The notes below the pieces were generated by a model. It saw nothing but the letters and a program-made list of their open reading frames with translations. It was not told the DNA's origin and searched no databases. A program made the translations under genes and the position numbers. Source: Paracoccaceae bacterium (lineage in GTDB: Bacteria; Pseudomonadota; Alphaproteobacteria; Rhodobacterales; Rhodobacteraceae). Taken from it: a stretch of DNA of 64,000 nt. How positions within the stretch are numbered: position 1 is the first letter of the stretch; every line of letters begins with the position of its first letter. Positions 35,413 to 44,534 of the stretch are shown here, one piece after another. The DNA is taken from the NCBI GenBank assembly GCA_002402045.2, contig NVUX02000038.1, positions 1 through 64,000 of the forward strand, written 5' to 3'.

Positions 35413-36783
35413 CTATTGCCTGGCTTGCGGGTTTTTCTCAAAGCGCTTTCGTTGCACAAAGTCGACAAAATGAGTGACCCACGGCGTGGCTTTAGAATTC
35501 CGCAAATGGCAAAACCCAGCCTGTATATTATATGCTAACACCCCGTCATTCTTGCCGTCTATCCCGTGGCCGCGCAGCATTTCGTAAGCAAACTCTGTGC
35601 CTTCCGGCAGGTTATCCACCCGCGCATAATGGAACTCGTGCGCCAGCAGTTCTGTGTCTTTTCCCCACATACCGCCAAGAGCTTTCATCCGGGTATACCC
35701 GCGCCCTTGCGGCCGCGCATTCATCACGGCGTCGCCTTTTACCACGCCCACCATCTGGTGCGTTTCGCCGTGCCAGCTCAAGCTTTCGCACAAATACATT
35801 AGGCCACCGCACTCCGCATAGGTCGGCAATCCGGCCTCTATTTTAGCTTTGATATCCATCCGCAGGTTGGTATTGGCCTCCAGCTTAGCCATTTGGGTTT
35901 CAGGAAAACCACCGCCAATAAATAGCCCATCCATCTCTGGCAGGCGCGCATCTGTCAGCGTGTTGAAAAACACCAGTTCAGCCCCCGCCGCCTCCAGCGC
36001 TTCGAGGTCATCATTATAATAAAAACCAAAAGCCGTATCACGCGCGATACCAATTTTGAGCTCGGTGCCAGTGAAGTTTGCCACCCTTTGGGCCGTTGGC
36101 AAGGCCGGCGCTGTCGCGGCAATTTCACGCAAAGCCGAAAGCTCCACCGCCCCGCCAACGATCTCGCCGATCCGCACTATCTTAGCTCTAAATGCATCCG
36201 TTTCCCCAGGCGTTGTTAACCCCAAATGCCGCTCACCAATTTCAAGCTCCGCGTGCTTGCCAATCGCGCCAATTACCGGAATATCAGTATAAGCCTCCAC
36301 AGCCGCCCGCAGCTTGCTTTCATGCCGTGGGCCGCCAACCTTATTCAGGATAACCCCCGCAATGTTCACCTCTGGGTCAAAGGTTTGATAGCCAACCAAC
36401 AAAGGCGCGATGCCGCGGGTGGTTCCCACCGTATCAATCACCAGCACGACTGGAGCTTTTAGCAGCTTTGCCAGCGCCGCATTACTGTCAGCCCCGTCCA
36501 AGCTCACCCCATCATAAAGCCCTTTATTGGCCTCGATCAGAGCTATATCACCCTGTGCGCGGCTGGTGTAAAGCGCCAGCAGTTCGGCCTCGGGCATGGT
36601 GTTGAAATCAAGGTTATAGCATGGGCTGCCGCTGGCCGCGCTCAGCCACATCGGGTCAATATAGTCCGGCCCTTTTTTAAAAGTCCGCACGTCTTGGCTT
36701 TGGCTTAGCGCCGCGGCCAAGCCGGTAGACACCACGGTTTTTCCCGAGGATTTATGCGCAGCAGAGATGAAAATACGAGGCAC
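35413..36783 (-). CDS. dsrN: DsrN, siroheme amidase (cobyrinate a,c-diamide synthase family)
   Basis: A 456-residue glutamine-dependent amidotransferase homologous to CobB/CbiA. The N-terminal half has a P-loop-type SAAHKSSGKTVVSTG (residues 7-21) and KKGPDYIDPMWL. The C-terminal half is a class I glutaminase with LFIGGGFPE and the nucleophile cysteine in YAECGGLMYLC (about 330). In Allochromatium DsrN makes the siroheme amide used by DsrAB. Location at the end of the dsr operon supports that role over cobalamin synthesis, since no other cob genes are near. It follows the TrpD2 homologue by 5 bases. Confidence 0.9.
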   Translation of the reverse strand: MPRIFISAAHKSSGKTVVSTGLAAALSQSQDVRTFKKGPDYIDPMWLSAASGSPCYNLDFNTMPEAELLALYTSRAQGDIALIEANKGLYDGVSLDGADSNAALAKLLKAPVVLVIDTVGTTRGIAPLLVGYQTFDPEVNIAGVILNKVGGPRHESKLRAAVEAYTDIPVIGAIGKHAELEIGERHLGLTTPGETDAFRAKIVRIGEIVGGAVELSALREIAATAPALPTAQRVANFTGTELKIGIARDTAFGFYYNDDLEALEAAGAELVFFNTLTDARLPEMDGLFIGGGFPETQMAKLEANTNLRMDIKAKIEAGLPTYAECGGLMYLCESLSWHGETHQMVGVVKGDAVMNARPQGRGYTRMKALGGMWGKDTELLAHEFHYARVDNLPEGTEFAYEMLRGHGIDGKNDGVLAYNIQAGFCHLRNSKATPWVTHFVDFVQRKRFEKNPQARQ

Positions 36784-36788
36784 GCCGC

Positions 36789-37793
36789 TTAAGCCTTAAG
36801 TGGCAAATAGTTCCGGTCTCGCGCCGTCCACATCTCCTCCGCCAGCGTTTGTGCGGCTTCCATACTGTCAGCTTTACCAAGCGATTTCAGCGTAATGGCG
36901 AGCGTGCCGGTAACGGATGCCACCGCATAATCGCTATCCATTTTGCCCTGCCACAGGGCCACAAGGCCAGAAACATCCATCTCTTCATCGGGCGGCGCGT
37001 GGCCTTCCGATAAAAGCTGCGGCCATGTTTCCAGCTGCATTTCGCTGCCGTCAATGGTGGTGCCCACCTGTGTTGGCTTATTGGGCCGCCGCTCCACTTC
37101 GCCGCCTTCGCCGCGAAAAACGCTGCACACCGGCTCACCCAAAAGGGCCGCCGCGCCGGTATGGATATCCATAAAGCCACGATGAAAAATGCCGATTACG
37201 CCAACGCGCGCGTTAAACGGATTGATCATCCGTGAAAAACTGTTCACTGGAGAGCGCAGGCCCAGCAACGGCTTCAAATTCATCAGCGCATCCAGCTTGG
37301 GAGAAAGTACTTTTAGGGTGGTATAGCCAAAATTTCGCGCCTCAATATGCTCCGCCGCCTCGGCCAGCGACTCCGCAATTGGAAAGCCTAAATAGCGCAG
37401 CACATCATCGGTATAAACCCGCCCCGGCGTGTGCTCAGAAGCCCCGTGCATCATCACCCGCGTGCCATTTTGCGCCAGCAAAAACGCCGATAGCAAAAAC
37501 CACGGCAACTGCCGCCTTTTGCCCGCATAAGACGGCCAGTCGAGGTCCACTTCCGGCATCACCTTAGGCAGCTCCAGCACATCGCGCGTGCCTTGAGCAA
37601 AGCCGGCAATTTCGCTCGGGGCTTCTTCTTTAAGCCGTAACAGCATCAGAAACGCGCCAATTTGCTCTGGTTCGGCCTCTCCGCGCAAGATCATAGCCAT
37701 GCTTTCGCGCGCCTCCTCAAAAGTCAGCGCGCGTTGTTTGGTTTTACCACGGCCCAAAATGGCCACGAATTTGGAAAACGGGTGCAGCTTCAT
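36789..37793 (-). CDS. TrpD2/YbiB-type phosphoribosyltransferase homologue in the dsr operon
   Basis: A 334-residue protein of the anthranilate phosphoribosyltransferase-like (glycosyltransferase family 3) group, closer to TrpD2/YbiB than to TrpD. The N-terminal helical domain (ALTFEEARESMAMILRGE) and the Gly-rich domain with MMHGASEHTPGRVYTDDVL, GLRSPVNSFSRMINP and FRGEGGEVERRPNKP fit. The strict PRPP motif of TrpD (GTGGD) is absent (YAGKRRQLPW at that place), so classical TrpD activity is unlikely. E. coli YbiB binds nucleic acids. It lies 15 bases after dsrP and 5 before dsrN, so it belongs to the dsr transcript. Its role there is unknown. Confidence 0.8.
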   Translation of the reverse strand: MKLHPFSKFVAILGRGKTKQRALTFEEARESMAMILRGEAEPEQIGAFLMLLRLKEEAPSEIAGFAQGTRDVLELPKVMPEVDLDWPSYAGKRRQLPWFLLSAFLLAQNGTRVMMHGASEHTPGRVYTDDVLRYLGFPIAESLAEAAEHIEARNFGYTTLKVLSPKLDALMNLKPLLGLRSPVNSFSRMINPFNARVGVIGIFHRGFMDIHTGAAALLGEPVCSVFRGEGGEVERRPNKPTQVGTTIDGSEMQLETWPQLLSEGHAPPDEEMDVSGLVALWQGKMDSDYAVASVTGTLAITLKSLGKADSMEAAQTLAEEMWTARDRNYLPLKA

Positions 37794-37808
37794 AAAGCCT
37801 CCGGAAAA

Positions 37809-39020
37809 TTAGTCGGCCAACAGGGTCGGGTCTACATTATCATCCGAAAGGTTGTCCGGCACAATCCGTAAAAACTTCATGCCAAGCCCCGCGATCATCA
37901 GTGCCAACGCAATACCACCAAAGCCGAGTACAAACTCGATCCATTCTGGCGTGTATTCATTAATCACCCCATCGCTAAAGCTGCTGCTCACCTCAAAACC
38001 GGGGAATATTTCCAGCGGAAAGGCCTGCCCGCCCACAATAATCACATAAAGCTGGGCAAAGCCGCCAAGCACCACCAGCAACGCCGCCAAAAGCACATAG
38101 CCTTTTTTAACGTCGATCTTGGGGTGAAATAACAGGATCATCGGAATAATGCCCCCGATGAGCACTTGGCCAACCCAAAAAAGCCATGTGTAAATGCCGC
38201 CATTCAGCAGAATCCAGCTTTCATAAGCACCCTTTTTGGCGAGGTAAATATTGCTGAGATGATGCACGATTACAAAGTAAAGCACGGCCGCCACAAATAC
38301 GCCCAGCAAACGGGCTTGGCGGGTGCGCAGCTCGGGCGAATAAACCCGCTGCGTGATTGACGTCGTCAAAATCATCACCAGCATAAACATCGCCATACCA
38401 AAGGAGAACGACATCGCAATAAACATCGGGGCCATAATTGCGCTATCATAGGCCGTGCGCGCCACCAGCCAGCCAAAAATAGAGCCGGTGCCAGTGGTGA
38501 GCGCCAAGCGCCACACAAAGGCCAAAAGGCTGGCGGCTTTAAGCGCGCGCGGGTCTACGCCGCGGGCCATAAGGGTGTATAAATACACTGCCACCACCCC
38601 CATAAAGCCGGTATAAAGCAAGATATTCCACGCAAAAATCGAGCTGAAATTGTAGGTATACATCGCCATAATCAGCCGGTCAGGCCGCCCAAGATCAAGC
38701 ACCAGCACCGCCAGCCCGCCCATTAGCAGCGACACAGCCAACAGGTTGGCCAAGCGCGCCACAGGTTTATAGGCCATTTTGCCAAACACCGAGCCGATAG
38801 ACGACACATTAAGCGCCCCCGAAGCCGCTACAATCAGGAAGATCGCAAACACATGCGGCACGCCCCAAACGATCTGGTTATTCATGCCGGTAACAATGTG
38901 GCCGCTATGCTCAATATAAAGCACCACCGCCCCCGCCGCCGCTACAAAAGCCGCGCATAGCGCCATAACACCCCACACTTTCGGGGTTGATCTTAGCTCG
39001 CGATATACAATCCGTTCCAT
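37809..39020 (-). CDS. dsrP: DsrP, NrfD-type quinone-interacting membrane subunit
   Basis: A 403-residue integral membrane protein of the NrfD/PsrC family with about ten hydrophobic helices. It is the quinone-exchanging membrane anchor of the DsrMKJOP complex and pairs with the periplasmic ferredoxin DsrO. Conserved NrfD-like segments include GVPHVFAIFLIVAASGAL and LVLDLGRPDRLIMAM (about residues 105-120). A GGGGGACATT ribosome binding site precedes the ATG, 9 bases after the dsrO stop. Confidence 0.92.
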   Translation of the reverse strand: MERIVYRELRSTPKVWGVMALCAAFVAAAGAVVLYIEHSGHIVTGMNNQIVWGVPHVFAIFLIVAASGALNVSSIGSVFGKMAYKPVARLANLLAVSLLMGGLAVLVLDLGRPDRLIMAMYTYNFSSIFAWNILLYTGFMGVVAVYLYTLMARGVDPRALKAASLLAFVWRLALTTGTGSIFGWLVARTAYDSAIMAPMFIAMSFSFGMAMFMLVMILTTSITQRVYSPELRTRQARLLGVFVAAVLYFVIVHHLSNIYLAKKGAYESWILLNGGIYTWLFWVGQVLIGGIIPMILLFHPKIDVKKGYVLLAALLVVLGGFAQLYVIIVGGQAFPLEIFPGFEVSSSFSDGVINEYTPEWIEFVLGFGGIALALMIAGLGMKFLRIVPDNLSDDNVDPTLLAD

Positions 39021-39029
39021 AATGTCCCC

Positions 39030-39779
39030 CTAGATATTCTGGTAGCGCACGCCGAGACCAAGGCCGAGATCGGCGCGAAGCTCTACGCTGGCATATGTCG
39101 AAACGGCAATGGCGATGTCACTTTCAGGATCGTTCAAATCCCCAAACATCATCGCATTATTGCCGGTGGCTTGGCAGGCCTCCACACAGGCGGTGGTGCC
39201 ATCGCCACGGTCAATTTTATGCACACACATGTTGCAGCCCTCAACCGTGCCATTGCCGCGCGGCGAATGTGTGCGCTGATCGGTGACCGGCTCATGCACA
39301 AATGAGCGCGCCTTAAACGGGCAGGCCATCATGCAATATCGGCAACCAATACAGGTGTGCTTATTCACCAAAACAATACCGTCTTCGCGCTTAAACGAGG
39401 CCCCCGTAGGGCACACATCCACGCAAGGCGGCTCATCACAATGCTGGCACATTACCGGCAGCGAATTCTCCCGGCCGCTGGATTTCTCGCGCAAAGTTAC
39501 CTTGCGGATCCACTGCGGGTCGGTATTCAGCCCGTTATTCTCCCAGCCATGCTCTTTTGAGCAAGCCGAAACGCAGGCCGAGCAATCTTCGGGGCATTTG
39601 CCCGCGTCTATCAGCAAACCCCAGCGTGCGCCGGGTTTTAGCCCATCGGCGCGGGCTTTACCGCCAAACGACATCAGCGTTACGCCCGATGCCAGCGTAA
39701 CCGTAGCCATGGCCCCGCCCTTTTTCAGCAAATCACGGCGCGAAATGTCTGCGCCTTTTTCTTTTGTCGGGATTATCAC
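39030..39779 (-). CDS. dsrO: DsrO, periplasmic iron-sulfur protein
   Basis: A 249-residue ferredoxin-like subunit of DsrMKJOP with a twin-arginine signal (DISRRDLLKKGGAM) for export of the folded cofactor protein. Four Cys clusters for [4Fe-4S] centres are visible: CPEDCSACVSACSKEHG, CQHCDEPPCVDVCPTGA, CIGCRYCMMACPFKA and CNMCVHK...CVEACQATG. I use the GTG at 39779, which overlaps the dsrJ stop (GTGA), with AGAGAGGA before it; the frame is open to 39851. Confidence 0.92.
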   Translation of the reverse strand: MIIPTKEKGADISRRDLLKKGGAMATVTLASGVTLMSFGGKARADGLKPGARWGLLIDAGKCPEDCSACVSACSKEHGWENNGLNTDPQWIRKVTLREKSSGRENSLPVMCQHCDEPPCVDVCPTGASFKREDGIVLVNKHTCIGCRYCMMACPFKARSFVHEPVTDQRTHSPRGNGTVEGCNMCVHKIDRGDGTTACVEACQATGNNAMMFGDLNDPESDIAIAVSTYASVELRADLGLGLGVRYQNI

Positions 39780-40213
39780 TGAGAAATCCTCTCTAAATAG
39801 GCGCGCAAGCTTTCCGGCGTACCGCCAAGGCTTGGCAATACCGCCGCCCAATCACCCTCTTCGGGCCGTGAATTATGGCACTGGAAACAATCAATCTTCA
39901 CGGCCACATATTCATGGCAGGCCACGCAGGCATGCTCGGGTGAGGCCGCCGTTAGGGGCGCCGCATCTGGCCCGTCAACCGCATGGCAGGCCACGCAGGT
40001 TTTGAGTGAGCCATCAATTTCACGAATACCATTTTGCACCGTTAAATCACGGTCATGGCTTAAAATTGACGGGTGGTTTATCCGCCAAAACTCATTCCCC
40101 TCGGGGTGAGGCTCGCCCAGTGCAGCGGGGATGTTTGGCAACAACCCCTCCGCAAAAACCGGCGAGACCAGAAGTGCTGCCATCATCAGCACAGATACGA
40201 GCAGCGTCTTCAT
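39776..40213 (-). CDS. dsrJ: DsrJ, triheme cytochrome c
   Basis: A 145-residue periplasmic cytochrome subunit of DsrMKJOP. The signal or anchor peptide MKTLLVSVLMMAALLVS...FAEG is followed by three CxxCH haem sites, CVACHAVDG, CVACHEY and CFQCHNS, matching the three haems of DsrJ. The ATG at 40213 sits directly against the dsrL stop (GGTAATATG) and is preferred over an upstream extension reading into dsrL. It overlaps dsrO by four bases. Confidence 0.93.
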   Translation of the reverse strand: MKTLLVSVLMMAALLVSPVFAEGLLPNIPAALGEPHPEGNEFWRINHPSILSHDRDLTVQNGIREIDGSLKTCVACHAVDGPDAAPLTAASPEHACVACHEYVAVKIDCFQCHNSRPEEGDWAAVLPSLGGTPESLRAYLERISQ

Positions 40214-40214
40214 A

Positions 40215-42155
40215 TTACCCTCCGAGGCCCATCTGGATGTAGCCCGTTGGGCACACATCAGCGCAAATATGGCAGCCGATACATTTACCATAATCGGTTT
40301 CCACATAGCGGCCCAAAGTGCGGTCGCTTTTCTTCACGCGAGAAACCGCATCCTGCGGGCAATAAATCACGCAGTTGTCGCACTCAAAACACATGCCACA
40401 AGACATGCAGCGCTCACCCTCTTTTTGCGCCTGCTCTTCGGAATACGCAATAATGCGCTCCTCGAAGTTGCCCAAAACATTGTCGCCCTCAATGCGCACT
40501 TCATCGCGCACTTCGCGTGCCACATAAGGGAAATGCCCCTTATAAAGCTCGGTGTGCTTCACAATCTGGCCATCAGACCGATCCTCATAATTGTGCACCG
40601 CATAGGTGGCGCTATCCGTGCCACGCTGCTCGCTCTCTTGGCCAAATTCGGTCGGCGCATGGCCGCGCGCGTTCAGCTCTTCGAGCAGGTTAAAGCTGGC
40701 AATATCAATTTTCGGACGCTTGGAAATAATGCCGTCATCCAAGAAATCACTAATGGTTTCGGCCGCAACACGACCATGGCCAATGGCGGTGGTCAACAGG
40801 TGCGGCTTCAAAATGTCGCCACCAGCAAAGTGCTTATCTTTGCCTTTGACTTTGTAGCCCGCCTCAATATCAATAAAGCCGCGCGCGTTGCCCAGCCCCT
40901 CAAGGCCTTCAAAATCACCGGCTTGGCCAATGGCCGCGATGATAATATCGGCCTCAATCACAAACTCGGTGCCTTCGATGATTTCAGGCGCATTGCCCTT
41001 CATCACACATTCACACATCCGCAGGCCGGTCGCACGGCCCTCGGCATTCAAAATCACCTCAAGCGGCATCACCGAGCCTTTAATGTCCACGCCTTCGCGC
41101 TTTGCGTCTTCGCGCTCATGCTCGGCAGCGGTCATCTGCTCGATCGGAAACAGCGACGTAAGCGTGGCTTTCATGCCCTCGCGGGTTAGCACACCCGCCG
41201 CGTCTTGCGCGGTAAAGTCGATCACAGAGCCATCGGCATGCTCGGTTTTGGCAACAGCAGTTACATGGCCCAAACGCCGCGCCACCGAGGCCACGTCAAT
41301 CGAGGTATCGCCCCCGCCAACAACCACAACCTTTTGCGCGGTGCCAACCACCCAGCCCTTGTTAAAGGCGTCGAGAAACTCAACACCGTCGATGCAGTTT
41401 TCAGTGCCGTCCCAACCCGGAATCGGCAGCGGGCGGCCTTTTTGAGCGCCCAGCGCCCAGAAAATCGCGTCATATTCGTCTTCAAGCGAGGCCACCGAAA
41501 CATCAACACCTACCTTGGTATTCAGGCGCACATCTACGCCCAGCTCCGTGATGCGGCCAATTTCAATGTCCAGCATGTCACGCGGAGTCCGGTAGCCCGG
41601 AATGCCGTAGCGCATCATGCCGCCGAGCTTGCCATTGGCTTCAAAAACCGTAACCGCATGGCCGTCTTGGCGCATGAAATACGCGGCGGCAAGGCCCGCA
41701 GGGCCACCCCCAATAACGGCGATTTTATAGCCTGTATCCGCACCAGCTTCTACCAGCTTCAGGCCGTTTTCATTGGCCCAGTCGCCCACATATTGCTCAA
41801 CCGCGTTAATGCCAACATAGTCGTCAACTTCATTACGGTTACAGCCACTTTCACAAGGGGCGGGGCAAACGCGGCCCATCGAGGCCGGAAACGGGTTGGC
41901 CTCGGTCATTTTATGGAAGGCATATTCCTGCCAAGCTTGGCCCTCTACCGGGGGCTTATCCATGCCGCGCGCAATAGCCAGCCAACCGCGAATATCGTGG
42001 CCCGAGGGGCAGGAGCCAGAGCAAGGCGCGGTTTTATGCACATAAGTCGGGCATTTATATGACGTATCTTGCTGGAAAATCTTTTCTTCCAGATCCCAAT
42101 CATTATGGTCTGCACCCTCTTCATAGCGCGTAAATGTGTGCTTAATGTCGTTCAT
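40215..42155 (-). CDS. dsrL: DsrL, NAD(P)H:acceptor oxidoreductase for DsrAB
   Basis: A 646-residue iron-sulfur flavoprotein related to the small subunit of glutamate synthase, essential for sulfur-globule oxidation in Allochromatium and thought to couple DsrAB with NAD(P). The N-terminal Cys-rich domain (CSGSCPSGHDIRGWL, about residue 45) is followed by an FAD Rossmann motif GGGPAGLAAAYFM (about 150), an NAD(P) motif VVVGGGDTSIDVA (about 280), and a C-terminal double [4Fe-4S] ferredoxin (CMSCGMCFECDNC...CPQDA and CIGCHICADVCPTGY). Presence of dsrL with dsrEFH marks the oxidative pathway. It overlaps dsrK by ATGA. Confidence 0.93.
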   Translation of the reverse strand: MNDIKHTFTRYEEGADHNDWDLEEKIFQQDTSYKCPTYVHKTAPCSGSCPSGHDIRGWLAIARGMDKPPVEGQAWQEYAFHKMTEANPFPASMGRVCPAPCESGCNRNEVDDYVGINAVEQYVGDWANENGLKLVEAGADTGYKIAVIGGGPAGLAAAYFMRQDGHAVTVFEANGKLGGMMRYGIPGYRTPRDMLDIEIGRITELGVDVRLNTKVGVDVSVASLEDEYDAIFWALGAQKGRPLPIPGWDGTENCIDGVEFLDAFNKGWVVGTAQKVVVVGGGDTSIDVASVARRLGHVTAVAKTEHADGSVIDFTAQDAAGVLTREGMKATLTSLFPIEQMTAAEHEREDAKREGVDIKGSVMPLEVILNAEGRATGLRMCECVMKGNAPEIIEGTEFVIEADIIIAAIGQAGDFEGLEGLGNARGFIDIEAGYKVKGKDKHFAGGDILKPHLLTTAIGHGRVAAETISDFLDDGIISKRPKIDIASFNLLEELNARGHAPTEFGQESEQRGTDSATYAVHNYEDRSDGQIVKHTELYKGHFPYVAREVRDEVRIEGDNVLGNFEERIIAYSEEQAQKEGERCMSCGMCFECDNCVIYCPQDAVSRVKKSDRTLGRYVETDYGKCIGCHICADVCPTGYIQMGLGG

Positions 42156-43693
42156 GGGGTTTCCTCCGCTGCGGCCTTATCAGCCTCATCTGTTTCTTGT
42201 CCGTCAAGAATGACGGCATTGGCTACCAACTGGTGCACCGACATGATCGAGTCGATTTCATAGCCGTATTTCGGCATCACCTTGGCAAATTGTGTTTTAC
42301 AAATGGCGCAAATCGCAGCCATTTTGTTCACGCCGTGATCTTGGGTCACTTGTTGCAGCGCGGTCATGCGAGGCTTGGCACCTTTAATGCGCAAGTCCAT
42401 CAAATCATCGGTTAGCAACCCGCCCCCACCGCCGCAGCAGAAGGTGTTTTCGCGGATCGTATCACGTTCCATTTCGTGGAAATTATTGCACACGGCCTTG
42501 ATAACCGCGCGCGGCACATCAAACTGGCCACCTTCCTTGCGACCCATGGCCGAGCCCCGCGCCACGTTGCAACTATCATGATAGGTCATGATAAATTCAT
42601 CATTGCGCGACTTATCAATCTTCAGCTTGCCCGCTTCAATTTCATCAAGCGTAAACTCAAGAATGTGCTGCGGAATTGGGTAATTTTGATCCAGAAAATC
42701 AAACGGCCCCGCCAGCGTGTTCAGGAAGCTATAGCCCACCCGCCACGCATGGCCGCACTCGCCAAAAATAATCCGCTTCACACCCAAATCTTTGGCCGCC
42801 TGCCGGATGCGCCAGCTCACCTCACGCATATTTTCATATGAGCCGATAAACATGCCAAAATTGGCCGCTTCAGAGGCATAAGAGCTGATGGTCCAGCTTA
42901 CGCCCGAGGCATGAAACACCTTGGCATAGCCCAGCAGGCCTTCAATATGCGGCTCGGCAAAAAAATCAGCCGACGGTGTGATGAGCAGCACATCGGCGCC
43001 CTTCACATCCAGCGGAAGTTTCACCACAACGCCGGTTTCGTCTTCCAGATCTTCCTCAAGATCTTCCAGCGTCGCCCGCAAGGCTTTTGGGTTCATGCCA
43101 AGGTTATTGCCAGTTTTCTTCAGCTTGGCGATAATCTCGTTGCAATACTTTTGCCCCACGCCAACCGTATCCAGAATATCCCGCGCCGCCATAGAAATCT
43201 CTGCGGTATCAATGCCATAAGGGCAGGCAACGGCACAGCGGCGGCACTGCGAGCACTGGTGGTAATAGGTATACCACTCGTCGAGCACCTCTTTGGTTAG
43301 GTCACGCGCGCCAACAAGCCACGGAAAGTATTTGCCCGCAAATGTGTAGTAGCGGCGGTAAACCGAGCGCAGCAGGTCTTGGCGCGCCACCGGCATGTTT
43401 TTGGGGTCACCCGTGCCAAGGAAATAATGGCATTTATCGGTGCAAGCGCCACATTTCACGCAGGCATCAAGGTACACCTGAAACGCGCGGTTTTTCTTTG
43501 CCAACTCACCGATTTTGGCAATGGCCACTTCCTGCCAGTTGTCTATCAGCTCGCCCGGAAACCCAAGCGCCTCGTTATGCTCAGGGTAGGCTTTATAGGT
43601 GTTGGTGTCGAGGCTCGCCCCACACTCAATTTTCGGAATTTTAAGCGGGTCGCCCACATATTTGGGCGCATCGTTTTTGTCTAAAGGAGCCAT
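42152..43693 (-). CDS. dsrK: DsrK, HdrD-like iron-sulfur subunit
   Basis: A 513-residue cytoplasmic catalytic subunit of DsrMKJOP that acts on DsrC trisulfide or disulfide. It has two ferredoxin-type clusters, CVKCGACTDKCHYF and CSQCRRCAVACPYG, then CCG-domain motifs for the special [4Fe-4S] centre: FGECGHAW, YHDSCNVARG and FCCGGGGGLLTDD. The length is typical. It is coupled to dsrL (ATGA) and starts 3 bases after the dsrM stop. Confidence 0.94.
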   Translation of the reverse strand: MAPLDKNDAPKYVGDPLKIPKIECGASLDTNTYKAYPEHNEALGFPGELIDNWQEVAIAKIGELAKKNRAFQVYLDACVKCGACTDKCHYFLGTGDPKNMPVARQDLLRSVYRRYYTFAGKYFPWLVGARDLTKEVLDEWYTYYHQCSQCRRCAVACPYGIDTAEISMAARDILDTVGVGQKYCNEIIAKLKKTGNNLGMNPKALRATLEDLEEDLEDETGVVVKLPLDVKGADVLLITPSADFFAEPHIEGLLGYAKVFHASGVSWTISSYASEAANFGMFIGSYENMREVSWRIRQAAKDLGVKRIIFGECGHAWRVGYSFLNTLAGPFDFLDQNYPIPQHILEFTLDEIEAGKLKIDKSRNDEFIMTYHDSCNVARGSAMGRKEGGQFDVPRAVIKAVCNNFHEMERDTIRENTFCCGGGGGLLTDDLMDLRIKGAKPRMTALQQVTQDHGVNKMAAICAICKTQFAKVMPKYGYEIDSIMSVHQLVANAVILDGQETDEADKAAAEETP

Positions 43694-43696
43694 GTC

Positions 43697-44455
43697 TTAT
43701 TTCTCCTCTTTGGCCGGAATGCCCTCAGGCAGCGGCGGCAGGTTACGGGCCCATTTTGATATATGGCGCTTTTCGCGGGCGTTATCGACCATGGTGCGGC
43801 TGGGTGAAAAGAACACGCCGGGCACGTGCAGCAGCTTTGAGATCGGAAAAATAATCATCAGGATCACCACCATACCAAGATGCGACAGCAAAATCGGATC
43901 TGCCGGCAGCGTGTGGCTGAAATCGAACCGCAACAGGCCAAGAAAATAGGCTTTTACGTTGATAATATCGGTGTGGGTCACATAGCTCATCATCGTGCCT
44001 GAGCCAGCAATGCCCAGCAAAAGGGCCAGCATCAGGTGGTCTGACGGAGCCGAAATATAGCGAATGCGTTCTTGGAATATCCGCCGCGCCCAAAGGCCCA
44101 GCAAGCCAGCTATCATGGCAAACGCCGTCAGCTTGCCGATGGGGGATATAATCTCAACCCACCACCATGTATTCAGCGTAAAATAGCGAAAGTGGCGCAG
44201 CAGCACAATCAGCATGCCCCAGTGAAACAGGTAACCAAACAGCCATATCCATTTGTTGGATTTAAACAGGCTTTCAAAGAAAACAACTTCGCGGAACATC
44301 CGGAAATACACCCCGCGCTTGGTGCGCGGCGCAGGTGATACAACAATATTAAGGGGCACAGGGATTGTGGCGTATTTAAACACCTTCATCCCGACACCAG
44401 CGACCATTAAAAATGTGGCCACATAGAACAGCACTGCGTATACCGTGGAAATCAC
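43697..44455 (-). CDS. dsrM: DsrM, NarI-like cytochrome b membrane subunit
   Basis: A 252-residue membrane diheme cytochrome b subunit of DsrMKJOP that hands electrons between DsrK and the quinone pool. About five or six hydrophobic segments are visible, with His residues placed as in NarI (GYLFHWGMLIVLLRHFRY and LLSHLGMVVILM). I use GTG at 44455 (GTG-ATT-TCC) with AGGGGAGGGA just before it; the frame is open further upstream but without a ribosome binding site. Confidence 0.9.
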   Translation of the reverse strand: MISTVYAVLFYVATFLMVAGVGMKVFKYATIPVPLNIVVSPAPRTKRGVYFRMFREVVFFESLFKSNKWIWLFGYLFHWGMLIVLLRHFRYFTLNTWWWVEIISPIGKLTAFAMIAGLLGLWARRIFQERIRYISAPSDHLMLALLLGIAGSGTMMSYVTHTDIINVKAYFLGLLRFDFSHTLPADPILLSHLGMVVILMIIFPISKLLHVPGVFFSPSRTMVDNAREKRHISKWARNLPPLPEGIPAKEEK

Positions 44456-44476
44456 GATAGTCCCTCCCCTTGGTAT

Positions 44477-44506
44477 GCCCCTGGCCTTTTCTCCCAAGCC
44501 AAGGGC
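44477..44506 (-). other. mRNA hairpin between dsrC and dsrM
   Basis: On the minus strand GCCCTTGGC pairs with GCCAGGGGC (one T-G pair) around a twelve-base loop in the 79-base dsrC-dsrM spacer. No T-run follows. It fits a processing or stabilising element that would leave more of the upstream transcript, including dsrC, than of the membrane-complex genes. Confidence 0.5.
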
Positions 44507-44534
44507 AAAATTGTATCTGAGTTAGTCGCGTGGG

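Noticed and set aside
40131-41189. A 352-codon plus-strand frame over dsrL and dsrJ
   Set aside because: Antisense shadow of two well supported dsr genes.
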